This document shows, one piece after another, positions 19,635 through 28,858 of a stretch of 64,000 nucleotides of DNA (position 1 is the stretch's first letter; each line of letters begins with the position of its first letter). This stretch comes from Methanobacteriaceae archaeon (GTDB taxonomy: Archaea > Methanobacteriota > Methanobacteria > Methanobacteriales > Methanobacteriaceae): positions 1 through 64,000 of the forward strand of contig JAUSNX010000004.1 of assembly GCA_030656015.1 (NCBI GenBank). The letters are read 5' to 3'. Under the pieces are notes generated by a model. That model saw only the letters and a list, made by a program, of their open reading frames with translations, ran no database searches and was not told the origin of the DNA. Made by a program: the position numbers and the translations under genes.

Positions 19635-19936
19635 ATGAACTTCACCAACAAAAACATCCTCATACCGGCGTAACAGGATTCGTAGGCTCTTGGCCAAAGA
19701 AGTAAGCAATCAAAAGGCCAATGTATATGACTTATCCATAGAAGGGCAGATGGGACTGCATCTAAAAATCTAGTTGATTATAATATCCAGAAAGGATTAA
19801 ACTTATAAAAGGAGCATTAATGACATATCCTCCAGCCCAATCTTTTGTGGCACTGTCATTTGAAAACTCCATGGAGACCCAGCAGATAACTATGTTATTG
19901 GAAGCATTAAGAATTAAAGATTTCGAAAAAGTTTAA
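19635..19936 (+). pseudogene. Degraded 5' fragment of GDP-mannose 4,6-dehydratase-like gene
   Basis: ATGAACTTCACCAACAAAA at 19635 begins exactly as the intact gene at 26679. Fragments matching the nucleotide-binding loop (GTAACAGGATTCGTAGGCTC), the QSFVA..SFENSMETQQI segment and the LLEALRIK segment follow in order, with many deletions, frameshifts and stops. Homology ends at about 19936, corresponding to roughly residue 120 of 409. It is clearly non-functional. It lies about 7 kb from the intact paralogue, in the same orientation. Confidence 0.85.
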
Positions 19937-20118
19937 GTTTCTCATTCCATCAAGATATTTATGAGTCATATATTATACCCTATATTTATATATTGATATA
20001 AAAAACAACCCCCCGATCCCACTCCCCACAAATAACCCAATATCCAAATCTAAGTTTATATATGAGAACAAACGAATTACATTAAGCCGAAAAATAGGCC
20101 TTAAATTAATCTAGACCT
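19937..20118. other. Non-coding spacer left of inverted-repeat element
   Basis: This stretch has a C-rich patch (about 20004-20031) and AT-rich DNA before the first MITE-like element. No ORF with a ribosome binding site is seen, and the remaining part of the degraded dehydratase is not recognisable here. Confidence 0.4.
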
Positions 20119-20333
20119 AAATTCCAAATTTCCCAGAGAACACAGGAGATATATGCACACACACTTTTTTGATATTGTTAATTGATAGTTGTTATGCAAA
20201 GGAAATTAAAAATAATATATATTTGAATAATTATAGAGTTATCATATAATTTAATTAAAACATATTACTTATGAATTTAAAAAAGTTAAGGTGCATTACA
20301 CATCCCCTATGTATTTCAGGAATTTAGGAATTT
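20119..20333. mobile_element. MITE-like element 1 with imperfect terminal inverted repeats
   Basis: The left end (AAATTCCAAATTTCCCAGAG..., 20119 to about 20160) matches the reverse complement of the right end (about 20291 to 20333, AAATTCCTAAATTCCTGAAA...). The shared core is A-A-T-T-C-C, AAATT, CC, then ACAyAGGrGAT and AATGCAC. The interior of about 130 bp has no ORF. A second element with the same ends lies at 24193-24313. The absence of a transposase and the short length fit a non-autonomous element or an internally deleted IS. Confidence 0.6.
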
Positions 20334-20529
20334 GTTTCAAGAAGAACTCTGAACCATTTTAAGCATTAAAAACCATCACCGTATTTCTGATGAGTAAAAA
20401 CAGATATTAAAATTATTCCAATCATCTAAATTCTGGATTTAAGGCAATATATTACATATAATATTTAAAAACCAGATTATGGCCTTAAAAAAATAACATA
20501 ATTATCCACATAATTACGGGCCAAATAAA

Positions 20530-20564
20530 AAATAAAAAAAATGGGGTAAGGGATCTAGTATCCC
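20530..20564 (-). terminator. Terminator of second adhesin
   Basis: Just after the stop at 20567, GGGAT/ATCCC (20550-20564) forms a short stem with a 5-nt loop. On the minus strand it is followed by a T-rich run (20530-20540). The position and T tract support termination of the adhesin transcript. Confidence 0.5.
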
Positions 20565-20566
20565 TT

Positions 20567-23305
20567 TTATTGTTTTTTCCGGGTTATTACTAATCCACAT
20601 AATACACTAAGCACCGCTAAGGCCAAAGGCACTATGGGTGTTCCTGTGCTTTGCATTGCTACTTTTTTACTATTTACTGTGGTGTTTGTGGCTGCATTTA
20701 TTTTTGGTTGTGTGTTTACGGTGAGTGTACTTACTCCTTCTGTGTTGATGTTGAAGGTGTCTGATAGGATTGATGCACCAAACAGGAAACTAGTGGCGCG
20801 TGTAGTCCATCCTGAGATATATAAGTAGGGATCACCTACTTTAACGTTTTTCATGGTCCAGATGATGGTGTTGCCCTTTATAGTCCAGGTTCCATCACCT
20901 TCAATTTTGGATATTACAAATCCATCAGGCAGTTTTATGGTTATGGTTACGTTTTCTGCCTCATCCGGTCCTTTGTTTCCCAGTTTGTATCTTAGGGTGA
21001 ATATTTCACCCACTTTGGGTTTGTTTTTGTTACTGGTTATCACCAGGTACAAGTCTGCACTGGGAACATACAACTCACAGGTGTCGGAATCATAACCCCT
21101 GTATGGATATGAACCTTGACTTTCAGTCTCAGCATAGTTAGATACAGTGCCTACCCTGTTAATGATCCCTTCTATGGCAAGCCATTTGACATTTCCACCG
21201 ATTGAAGCACTTAAAGCCGGTATGTTCCAGTGTGTTCCATTAAATGTGTTCACCGCATCATTTAACACCCAGTTACCTGGATCCGATGGGTTGATTGATC
21301 CTGAAAGAACATAGTAGTTCTCAGTCCAAGTAATACCCTCCAATGTGTTCAAAATACTCAACGAAGTGGAATCAGGACCCTGATTCTGCACTTTGACCAT
21401 GACATAGACCTTATCGTTGTAGTTAGCAGTGGTAATCTCATTACCCCATGGAAGATCCCTGAATTGGTTGTAAACATCCACGTAAGTGGCCGGGTTAATT
21501 GTTACACTGGCAGTACATTTTTGGTCATCAAGGGTTCCATTAACATCCTGAACACCAACATTAGTTGCAGTGAATAGTATGGATGCTAATCCTCCGAGAG
21601 TATTAACTGTAAGTGGTGTTGTTAAGGTTCCGAAAGGTCCATTGGTTAAATTGAAAGTTATCGGAGTACCATTAGGGATATGGTCTGAGCCAACTGGAGT
21701 AAATGGTGTGTAAGTAGTTCCATCTGAACAGTAGTTGTTAAAACTAACAGTTATTAAACTGGTTTGGGTGTTGTTAATAGTTGCCGGTGTGGCATTGATG
21801 GTCATGTACAACCATTGTGTAGGTGCTGATGCTCCATAAATCAAACTGGAGAAAATCGGATGGTTAGTACCCCACCAGTTATTCTCCACATTCGAATCAT
21901 TGTCAAACGTGTAAATAGCACTACCTTGTGGGCCATTATTATTGTAGAATCTATTGAAATTAGCCGTAATTATTATATTACTGTATATTGCACCTCCCAT
22001 AGAGGTTGCTGAGTTTCCAATGAAGTTAGAACCATTCACAGTACATGTATCAGCAAGACCAACAGCGATTGCTCCACCAGTATCTGCAGTGTTTCCATTA
22101 AATGTACATCCAGTTATCGTATTATTACCTCGACCTGCAGATATTGCACCACCATAAGAATTAGCCGTGTTGCTATTGAAGGTACAATTCTCTACATTTA
22201 AAATATATCGATTGTAGATAGCTCCTCCAGAAAATCCATTTGCTCTGTTACTTGTAAAAATGCAGTCGGCTAAATTCACTGTACCGCCATTTATAGAATT
22301 TAAGATGGCACCACCACCATAATTTGTACCAGATGCCTGGTTACTGGTAAAAGTGGATCGGTTAATGGTCAACATTCCACCATTATTGTATATTGCACCA
22401 CCATCATAGGCGGTGTTATCGGTGAATGTGCTACCTGATATATGAGCTGTTGCACCAGGATCCACATATATAGCACCACCATAATCAAGAACAGTGTTGG
22501 AATCAAAGGTACAATCCGTGATGGTTGTGGTTCCACTTTCAACACGGAGAGCACCACCATATTCTGATGCACCATCCCTAAATGTTAGTTTTTCTATGTT
22601 GACGATTGCTCCGTTTGAGACAGTCAGTATCCGGGCATTTTCATTGGCATCAATTATCGTAGTATCCTGGTTTTCACCACACAGGTTAACTGAAGTGTCG
22701 ATACTCATACTGTATTCATTGTAGGTGCCGGGTGCGATATATACGGTGTTTACTCCAGGATTACCGGTAGCATAAGTTATACCTTCATCAATTGTGGTAA
22801 AGGCATTAGTAGCTCCTGTAAGATGGATAGTGGTTCCGTCCGAGAAGGTGTAATCCTCATCGGGATTTGTGCCCCACCCTTGATAGACGTATGCATCGTT
22901 ATTTCCTAATTTGAAATTTAGTGTTCCAGCGTAAGTACCATTGGATTTTTCAGAAACCACAACATCCTGAGTAGTTGGTTTATGTCCATTGGCATTGGCA
23001 GTTACTGTAAAAACTCGTTTTATGCTTTGGAATCTTAAATTATACGTTCCATCTGAATTAGTGGTAGTACTGTCAATCTCTGTCCCGTTATCTTTAACAG
23101 TTACTGTTGCTCCAGAGAAAGGTTCTTCATCAGAACATTGACTAACTTGACCTGAAATTTCTATACGTGCCAGGTCATCTGCCGAAACAGAATCTACCGG
23201 ATTAGTGTCAACTGCCGAAACTGCACCTATACCTATTAATGAAACTATAACAAGAATCATAGAAATGATAATTTTGGTAGTTATTTGTTTTTTAATCTTT
23301 TTCAC
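20567..23305 (-). CDS. Adhesin-like surface protein, beta-helix and DUF11, membrane-anchored
   Basis: The protein has 912 residues. The signal peptide spans about 1-31 (ends GAVSAV). A carboxypeptidase-regulatory-like beta domain (SGQVSQCSDEEPFSGATVTVKDNG) lies at about 48-130, and a parallel beta-helix with repeats GGAIY-x-NxGxLTI and TFxSNxA at about 165-480, closed by NNWWGTN. An Ig-like segment (about 520-620) and two DUF11-type domains follow, then a C-terminal hydrophobic anchor with RKKQ tail (about 888-912). It is likely held in the membrane by that tail and spans the wall. The start is doubtful: GTG 23305 lies inside the AGGAGGTGA ribosome binding site, whereas the in-frame ATT at 23296 has ideal spacing. 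Confidence 0.88.
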   Translation of the reverse strand: MKKIKKQITTKIIISMILVIVSLIGIGAVSAVDTNPVDSVSADDLARIEISGQVSQCSDEEPFSGATVTVKDNGTEIDSTTTNSDGTYNLRFQSIKRVFTVTANANGHKPTTQDVVVSEKSNGTYAGTLNFKLGNNDAYVYQGWGTNPDEDYTFSDGTTIHLTGATNAFTTIDEGITYATGNPGVNTVYIAPGTYNEYSMSIDTSVNLCGENQDTTIIDANENARILTVSNGAIVNIEKLTFRDGASEYGGALRVESGTTTITDCTFDSNTVLDYGGAIYVDPGATAHISGSTFTDNTAYDGGAIYNNGGMLTINRSTFTSNQASGTNYGGGAILNSINGGTVNLADCIFTSNRANGFSGGAIYNRYILNVENCTFNSNTANSYGGAISAGRGNNTITGCTFNGNTADTGGAIAVGLADTCTVNGSNFIGNSATSMGGAIYSNIIITANFNRFYNNNGPQGSAIYTFDNDSNVENNWWGTNHPIFSSLIYGASAPTQWLYMTINATPATINNTQTSLITVSFNNYCSDGTTYTPFTPVGSDHIPNGTPITFNLTNGPFGTLTTPLTVNTLGGLASILFTATNVGVQDVNGTLDDQKCTASVTINPATYVDVYNQFRDLPWGNEITTANYNDKVYVMVKVQNQGPDSTSLSILNTLEGITWTENYYVLSGSINPSDPGNWVLNDAVNTFNGTHWNIPALSASIGGNVKWLAIEGIINRVGTVSNYAETESQGSYPYRGYDSDTCELYVPSADLYLVITSNKNKPKVGEIFTLRYKLGNKGPDEAENVTITIKLPDGFVISKIEGDGTWTIKGNTIIWTMKNVKVGDPYLYISGWTTRATSFLFGASILSDTFNINTEGVSTLTVNTQPKINAATNTTVNSKKVAMQSTGTPIVPLALAVLSVLCGLVITRKKQ

Positions 23306-24192
23306 CTCCTTTATGTTTGATATTTTTTTATAAAATGAATATCAGTATATACTTTAAAGATAAATATATAAGAATTTTCCTAAGGATTGGTAATATTGTA
23401 TAATTATACGCAAACATTTCCAAATAAAATAGGTATAATGTTTAATCGGAAAATACGTAGGCAGAATTAAAGCTACTGGATTAGAAAAACCCCATCCAGA
23501 TTACATCTTCACTTAAGGCCCAATAATTTGTAGCTAAATCGATTTAAAGTTTAATTTATAAATAAAATAATATTCTTAGATAAAATAATTCTAATATTAT
23601 CTACTTCAATTTTATAGAAATAAAAAAATCATTTCCAAATCAATTTCAATGCAAACAAAGTGTTTCAACAAGGTCAAGGATCAACAGCAATAAAAAAACA
23701 ATATTAAGGCCATATAAATCATTCAAATGCTTCTTATTTTTTTATATATGATTTTTTCTTTTTTATTATATAGTAAATTAATAATATATTTTTAAAATTT
23801 TATTATGATATATAGGTTTTTTTAAGATTTTTTATATACTGTAAAAAAAGTATTACAAAATCATTATTATATACTATATAGGTATATACTATATAATCTT
23901 CCTTTTCAGGATACTCATCATGGGAATTATATAATAATTGTTAAAAATAATTATATACTCTTTTTTTAAAGGTTGAAATAAATCCATTTCACTGACTTTT
24001 AGATCTTTAATTGATTTCATGTGTGTTTTTCCCCTCTCAGCGAGCATTGCTATTTCGATTTGAATTCAGACTCCTATAATGAATTTACTCAATAGAACCT
24101 GGTTTTAGAGCTATTTAAAAATCTCTTTTCTCAATTAGATTTTTTCTATGGTTTTTTAAGTTTTAAAATTGTTTTATTTTCTTTTATTATGT
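23306..24192. other. Long AT-rich non-coding region upstream of adhesin
   Basis: This stretch holds the adhesin promoter (TATA-like TTTATAAAA on the minus strand near 23330) and the AGGAGGTGA site at 23302-23310. Around 23870-23905 a short direct repeat TATATACTATATA occurs twice. Otherwise it is low-complexity AT-rich DNA with no recognisable gene or RNA. Confidence 0.45.
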
Positions 24193-24313
24193 AAATTCCA
24201 AATTCCCCAGAATACATAGGGGGCCAATTTGTACACCACCTGATTGGGAACTTTCAGGCCATAATAGTGCAAATATAAATTAGCCCCTACGTGATTTGAG
24301 GAATTTAGAATTT
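24193..24313. mobile_element. MITE-like element 2 with imperfect terminal inverted repeats
   Basis: The left end, AAATTCCAAATTCCCCAGAA... (24193 to about 24234), and the reverse complement of the right end (24271-24313, AAATTCTAAATTCCTCAAAT...) share AAATTCyAAATTCCyCA, yrTAGGGG and AATTT. The element is 121 bp with no ORF. It shares its ends with element 1 at 20119-20333, and the two bracket the adhesin gene. Confidence 0.6.
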
Positions 24314-24667
24314 GTTGTTTGGGAACTTTCCTTCATTATTTTTTATATTAAACCCACCTATATTTCTACGAGCTAAAAGGAGATTATTATAACCTTTAGC
24401 ATCAGATTTCAAGCATACTTTAATTTTTTCTCACTTAGCAATTTAATATTTTAAAAAAAAGTTTAATTGATAAGGGGAAGTATCAATTAAACTTGCAATA
24501 TAACGTCTTGTTTTTGTCTCATTTTTCACACATAAGTGTAAGAACCATTTTTAGCTGTTATAGCACTAAGATTTTCCACCTCCCATAAGTGATACTATTT
24601 ATTATAATGGTAATACATATATAAGTGTTACTACAAACTACTATTAGTAATAAAATTCAGGAAAAAG
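24314..24667. other. Intergenic region before hjc
   Basis: AT-rich DNA of about 350 bp. The sequence GGGAACTTTC occurs twice nearby (24246 and 24321), once inside and once outside the inverted-repeat element. It presumably contains the hjc promoter near 24600-24630. No gene seen. Confidence 0.4.
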
Positions 24668-25084
24668 ATGAAAATGAGAATCAAAGATTTTGGAATAAAA
24701 CACGAATATGAACTGGTAGGAGAACTAAAAAAAGCAGATTATGAAGCCTGCAGATTACCTGGATCCTCCATAAGAAATCCAGACCTATTAGCTGGAGATG
24801 GAGAGTCAGTATTTGTCATAGAAGTAAAAATAACCACCAATAATAGAATAATAATCAGAACCGCCCAAATAAAAAATCTCATAAGGTTCGCCTGGAAATT
24901 CAAAGCAGAACCATGGGTGGCCCTAAAATTCATAAACCAAACATCATGGATATTTATCAGGCCCAATGCCATGCAAATAAGTAAAGACAATCAAAAACTA
25001 TCCATAGATTACCATACCGCTATTCAAAAAGGAGTGAATATAAAAGAACTAGCCTCCCATGAACTACAAAAAAGATTCATATGA
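24668..25084 (+). CDS. hjc: Holliday junction resolvase Hjc
   Basis: The protein has 138 residues, the normal size. The archaeal Hjc nuclease motif is intact: an early glutamate (KHEYELVGEL, about 11-20), then ACRLPGSS, PDLLAGD (Asp39) and VFVIEVK (Glu52, Lys54). It should cut four-way DNA junctions as a homodimer during recombination repair. Start ATG 24668 is chosen; ATG 24674 is an alternative. It stands alone between the inverted-repeat element and a convergent membrane-protein pair. Confidence 0.88.
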   Translation: MKMRIKDFGIKHEYELVGELKKADYEACRLPGSSIRNPDLLAGDGESVFVIEVKITTNNRIIIRTAQIKNLIRFAWKFKAEPWVALKFINQTSWIFIRPNAMQISKDNQKLSIDYHTAIQKGVNIKELASHELQKRFI

Positions 25085-25143
25085 AAAATAAATATTTTTT
25101 TATTTTCATGAAGTACTATTAATCCTGTACCACAATACTACTC

Positions 25144-25770
25144 TTATTCTCCTGAAGTACTATTAATATCCATTACCACAATACTAGTCTTATTTTCATT
25201 GATCTTCTCAAAGGTAATGTTCTTATTACAGGCCTCATCCAGTTTAAAGCTTAAATAAATATTACTATTCTGTGAGGAGCTGGTACTGTTATTTGTTTGA
25301 TTACCGACGGCAAAGGCCACATCCCCCAGCAACACATTCCCTAACCCGGTGGTGAACAATATAATGGGAACCACTAAAAATAAAAGAAAAATAAACAGGG
25401 CTTTATCAGAATTAGAACCCGTTTTAAATCTTCTCTTTTTACTTAAACAAACAAAACCCGATTTTTTAAAGGGATATAAAACCGGAGTACCATAAACCGT
25501 GAAACTATCCAGTAAAAGATGAGATAAAAAACCAACCATTAAGGCCAATGCAATTAATGGACTGTAAATTACCACCAGGGCCATAGGAATTAGCCACAAA
25601 AATGAATGGCCCCATCCCCGATGCTTACCAGTAATCTTATCCACCATATTCGGAAATACTGATATCCACCCCGCACAGAACAATCCTAAAAAGGGATTAG
25701 TAATATTCAGTAGATAGGCCAGTATAAGGAAAAAGAATACAGCGCCTATTATATGAGTATAATTTCTCAT
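25144..25770 (-). CDS. DUF457/YdjM-type membrane-bound metal-dependent hydrolase
   Basis: The protein has 208 residues. Conserved histidines sit in RNYTHIIGAV, HRGWGHSFLW and GFLSHLLLDSFTVYG, the metal-binding pattern of the YdjM (LexA-binding, inner-membrane-associated) family. Four to five transmembrane helices are present. A C-terminal tail of about 60 residues is specific to this protein. The reaction is unknown. The start overlaps the upstream gene by 4 nt, so the two are translationally coupled. Confidence 0.75.
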   Translation of the reverse strand: MRNYTHIIGAVFFFLILAYLLNITNPFLGLFCAGWISVFPNMVDKITGKHRGWGHSFLWLIPMALVVIYSPLIALALMVGFLSHLLLDSFTVYGTPVLYPFKKSGFVCLSKKRRFKTGSNSDKALFIFLLFLVVPIILFTTGLGNVLLGDVAFAVGNQTNNSTSSSQNSNIYLSFKLDEACNKNITFEKINENKTSIVVMDINSTSGE

Positions 25771-26375
25771 ACCCTACCTCCGGTGTAGACAAATGTTCTA
25801 AATATGACCAGGCCGAACCAGGCACCACCAATTAACATGGCACCTATATATGCAGAGGATGCAGTTTTAAGATAAATGAAAAAACATATAAGGCCCATGC
25901 AGAAGTACACGGCATAAGATATATTTATTTCATCTTTTCCGGTTTCCAGTTTATATTGATCCACATTCATCAGGTGAAATGTGTTAAAAAAACCATAGAC
26001 TTCACTCTTAAAGTCCTTATCAAAGCTACAAATAAAAATAATATTATTATACCTATTCAACTCCTGTAGGGTGGCCACTAATCTACGAGTTAATATATGA
26101 AAATTATTAAAAAGTATGATTAATTTCTTGGAATTTAACTTCACCATAAGAATTTTAATCAGTTCTGGTAAAGTCAAACGACTCAAAGAAGGCTCTTTTT
26201 GATTAACCACAACTTCAATACATTCGATCAACCTATGTTTAATAGGAGTAGGCTCATTAAAGAACACACAGAGAAAATTAGAATTTATTTGTTTATAAAT
26301 ATCATGAACATCATTTTTATAGAATAACAGGTTCTGGCCTTGATTTATATGAGATTCAATTTGTATTAAATTCAT
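25767..26375 (-). CDS. Degenerate ATPase-like protein with C-terminal membrane helices
   Basis: The protein has 202 residues. Residues 1-140 resemble an AAA/STAND ATPase core: a Walker-B-like strand KKLIILFNNFHIL, then a sensor-like NNIIFICSFD. No P-loop is present, so it probably does not hydrolyse ATP. Two transmembrane helices follow (about 152-190). It is coupled by a 4-nt overlap to the DUF457 gene, suggesting a membrane pair. I do not recognise a named family. Confidence 0.55.
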   Translation of the reverse strand: MNLIQIESHINQGQNLLFYKNDVHDIYKQINSNFLCVFFNEPTPIKHRLIECIEVVVNQKEPSLSRLTLPELIKILMVKLNSKKLIILFNNFHILTRRLVATLQELNRYNNIIFICSFDKDFKSEVYGFFNTFHLMNVDQYKLETGKDEINISYAVYFCMGLICFFIYLKTASSAYIGAMLIGGAWFGLVIFRTFVYTGGRV

Positions 26376-26678
26376 ATAAATAATTATGATTATTTTTATA
26401 TTTAAATATTATCCATTAGTTCAGGCATTTTCAACTGTACGATATTTACGTACATTTCATTTCCTTCAGATTTTATTTTATTTTTCAAATCATTCCAATA
26501 TCTTCTCAGATCTTTACATTCTGTAAGTACACCAATATATCAACTAACCTATTTTATAAAAAAAAATAATATAATAAATTTACTAAAAAGAATTAAATAT
26601 CAACTAATAAAATTTAAATAATATATAACAAAAGTACAATAATATAATTATACGTTTTAACCATTATTAAGTGATCAC
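26376..26678. other. Divergent promoter region
   Basis: This AT-rich spacer serves the ATPase-like gene (minus) and the dehydratase (plus). Its right part, 26600-26678, is similar to the sequence ahead of the degraded copy at 19635. No gene seen. Confidence 0.45.
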
Positions 26679-27908
26679 ATGAACTTCACCAACAAAAACA
26701 TACTAATCACGGGGGCCACTGGATTTGTGGGCTCCTACTTGGCCAAAGAACTTATTGACCAGAAGGCAAATGTTTACGGCCTTATACGCAGAAGAGCAGA
26801 TGGAACTAAATCAAAAAACCTCTGTGATCATTGCATAGATGAATCTTTTACCTTAATCGAGGGAGATTTAACCGATATATCATCTATTGCTCAGGCCATT
26901 GATCAATCTAATCCAGATTACATATTCCACTTAGCGGCCCAGTCATTTGTGGCCCGGTCCTTTGAAAATTCAATGGAAACTCAACAAATAAATTGTATGG
27001 GTACTTCTAACCTCTTAGAAGCGGTGAGGATAAAAAATAATGATGCTAAAATAATATTTGCCGGTTCCAGTGAGGAATACGGGCTGGTAATATCCTCTCA
27101 AAAACATTACCAAGAGGCCCAAAAAGAGTACGGTACCATATTCCCGGATGTGGAAAACATTCCCGAAGTTCCTATTAAAGAAACTAATCCCCTTAGGCCT
27201 ATGTCGCCCTATGCCGTATCCAAAGTATATGGTGACTTTTTAATGAGAAACTATTATCACTCCTATGGATTAAATACCGTAGTCTCCAGGGCTTTCAATC
27301 ACGAAGGTGCTGGCCGAGGATTGATGTTTGTTACCTCCGTTATCACTAACCAGATTATGAAATTAAAATTCAATGAAATAGACCACATTAGTATTGGAAA
27401 TATTAATGCTTTCCGTGACTGGTCCCATGTAAAGGATATTGTAAAGGGTTACCTGTTACTGGCTGAAAAAGGAGTCTCTGGTGAAGTATATAATCAAGGA
27501 TCCATGCGAACCAATTCTGTTTTGAGTTACATTTTATTAGGCCTGGAACAGGCCGGATGGGAAATCAAGAGAATAAAAACCATGAATAATGAGAAAATCA
27601 TTGAAAACCCAACCGAAATCAATAACTCTGAAATATTCGGCATTAATTTTGATAAAACCAAAGTTGACCAATTGATGTTAGAAGATCAATTAGAATACAT
27701 CCTCAGTGATAAAGGAATAATTGTAGAAACTGATAAAGAAGATATTAAGATTCAGTTTGATGCAGAACGATTTAGACCTGCTGAAGTACCTATTCTCCTG
27801 GCCGATACCAGTAAAATAGAGAAATTAGGTTGTAAAATAGAGTACAGTCTGAGTGATGTTATCAATGATCAATTGAATTACTTCATAAAGAAAGAAAACA
27901 GACAGTAA
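26679..27908 (+). CDS. GDP-mannose 4,6-dehydratase-like NAD-dependent sugar epimerase/dehydratase
   Basis: The protein has 409 residues. The short-chain dehydrogenase fold shows the GATGFVGS nucleotide-binding loop (about 11-18), FHLAAQS, the catalytic SSEEYG region and the PYAVSKVYGD motif (Tyr and Lys of Y-x3-K). The C-terminal half carries AFRDWSHVKDIVKGY, as in GDP-mannose 4,6-dehydratases, with an insertion and a tail longer than usual. It should convert a nucleotide sugar, probably GDP-mannose, for surface glycans. A decayed paralogue lies at 19635, and the 3' end is tandemly duplicated. Confidence 0.82.
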   Translation: MNFTNKNILITGATGFVGSYLAKELIDQKANVYGLIRRRADGTKSKNLCDHCIDESFTLIEGDLTDISSIAQAIDQSNPDYIFHLAAQSFVARSFENSMETQQINCMGTSNLLEAVRIKNNDAKIIFAGSSEEYGLVISSQKHYQEAQKEYGTIFPDVENIPEVPIKETNPLRPMSPYAVSKVYGDFLMRNYYHSYGLNTVVSRAFNHEGAGRGLMFVTSVITNQIMKLKFNEIDHISIGNINAFRDWSHVKDIVKGYLLLAEKGVSGEVYNQGSMRTNSVLSYILLGLEQAGWEIKRIKTMNNEKIIENPTEINNSEIFGINFDKTKVDQLMLEDQLEYILSDKGIIVETDKEDIKIQFDAERFRPAEVPILLADTSKIEKLGCKIEYSLSDVINDQLNYFIKKENRQ

Positions 27909-27958
27909 AATCAATGATCAATTGAATTACTTCATAAAGAAAGAAAATAGGCAGTAAA
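27861..27958 (+). repeat. 49-bp tandem duplication of dehydratase 3' end
   Basis: The unit at 27861-27909, containing the last codons and stop of the dehydratase, is repeated at 27910-27958 with two substitutions. The second copy is outside the gene and includes the former stop codon. It is evidence of local slippage or unequal exchange. Confidence 0.9.
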
Positions 27959-28064
27959 ATAAAATTTAATTTAATTTTTTTAAATTATTAAATATCCTAT
28001 AAAAATTTCTTTTTTATTCTAATAAAGTCAAAAATATATTTATTTAAATAATTAATAAGAAAAA

Positions 28065-28298
28065 CTAAGGTATTAAGACTTCACTATCTAAAAATATGGC
28101 ATAATGGCCCTTATTTTTTAAAAACATAACCAGCTCGGGAATTTTAGGATCTTCATGGTTATTTAAATATTCATCAACCACATCCTGTAGTTCTTCCTCG
28201 GTGGCACTGCAAAGCAAGGCCTGAGCTATTTCAGTACTTGTTTTCCCTACTTTTAATTCCGATTTCAAATAATAGGCATTTAATTTTCCAATTTCCAA
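28065..28298 (-). CDS. Small hypothetical protein, 77 residues
   Basis: Not recognised. It is acidic, predicted helical and without a signal peptide or membrane segment. The stretch TEIAQALLCSATEEELQDVVDEYL looks like a short helical bundle. It lies 14 nt after the 125-residue protein on the same strand, so the two probably form an operon. Its start codon is preceded by a GGAATGTT-like sequence, a weak ribosome binding site. Confidence 0.5.
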   Translation of the reverse strand: MEIGKLNAYYLKSELKVGKTSTEIAQALLCSATEEELQDVVDEYLNNHEDPKIPELVMFLKNKGHYAIFLDSEVLIP

Positions 28299-28312
28299 CT
28301 AACATTCCTCCA

Positions 28313-28690
28313 CTAAAATTCAACACCACTCAATTCCTCCAGGGCCATTAAGAATTCATCCAAGGAAGAAACCAGCTCTCCACCAACCACCCGTGTCGGC
28401 CCATGATTCATTCCAGTGGAATCAATAGAATAATTATTATATATGATTTTAATTTCCCAACTATAGCCATCGGCCAAACAACATCGGTCATAGTCGTCTT
28501 CCCAAGTCCACAGGCCAATTTCTTCTAAAGTTTCCCAGAAGAGCATCCATTCCTCTTGGAAAGGTTCCACTATATCATCTTCAGGACCAGTGACTACTAA
28601 TTTACTGCCATCCAATTTTACACAGATGAAACCAGAATCTATTTTGAAATAACAAAATTCCATTTCTTCCGGAAGATAATTTTTACTCAT
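28313..28690 (-). CDS. Hypothetical acidic protein, 125 residues
   Basis: No named family recognised. It is rich in acidic and aromatic residues. The pattern W-x-W-EDDYD...DGYSWEIKI...DSTGMNHGP resembles small cytosolic proteins of bacteria that end a beta sheet with G-x-N-x-x-P after a D-G-x-x-W motif, some of which are described near toxin-immunity islands; that link is only suggestive. It is co-directional with the gene at 28065, 14 nt apart. Confidence 0.5.
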   Translation of the reverse strand: MSKNYLPEEMEFCYFKIDSGFICVKLDGSKLVVTGPEDDIVEPFQEEWMLFWETLEEIGLWTWEDDYDRCCLADGYSWEIKIIYNNYSIDSTGMNHGPTRVVGGELVSSLDEFLMALEELSGVEF

Positions 28691-28858
28691 AATACTAGTT
28701 TGTTAAAATTAGAATTAAATTTATCCATATATGGAATATCAAATTTATTAATTTATATAAAAAGAATACGATAATATTAATATTAATAAAAATAGTATAT
28801 GATAAATAAAGTATTTAATCATATAATTCAATATCCTATAGCCTAAACGGTGTATATC

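Noticed and set aside
23870-23905. Possible origin or attachment site in TATATACTATATA repeats
   Set aside because: Low-complexity AT sequence with no ORB-like element, replication gene or integrase nearby.
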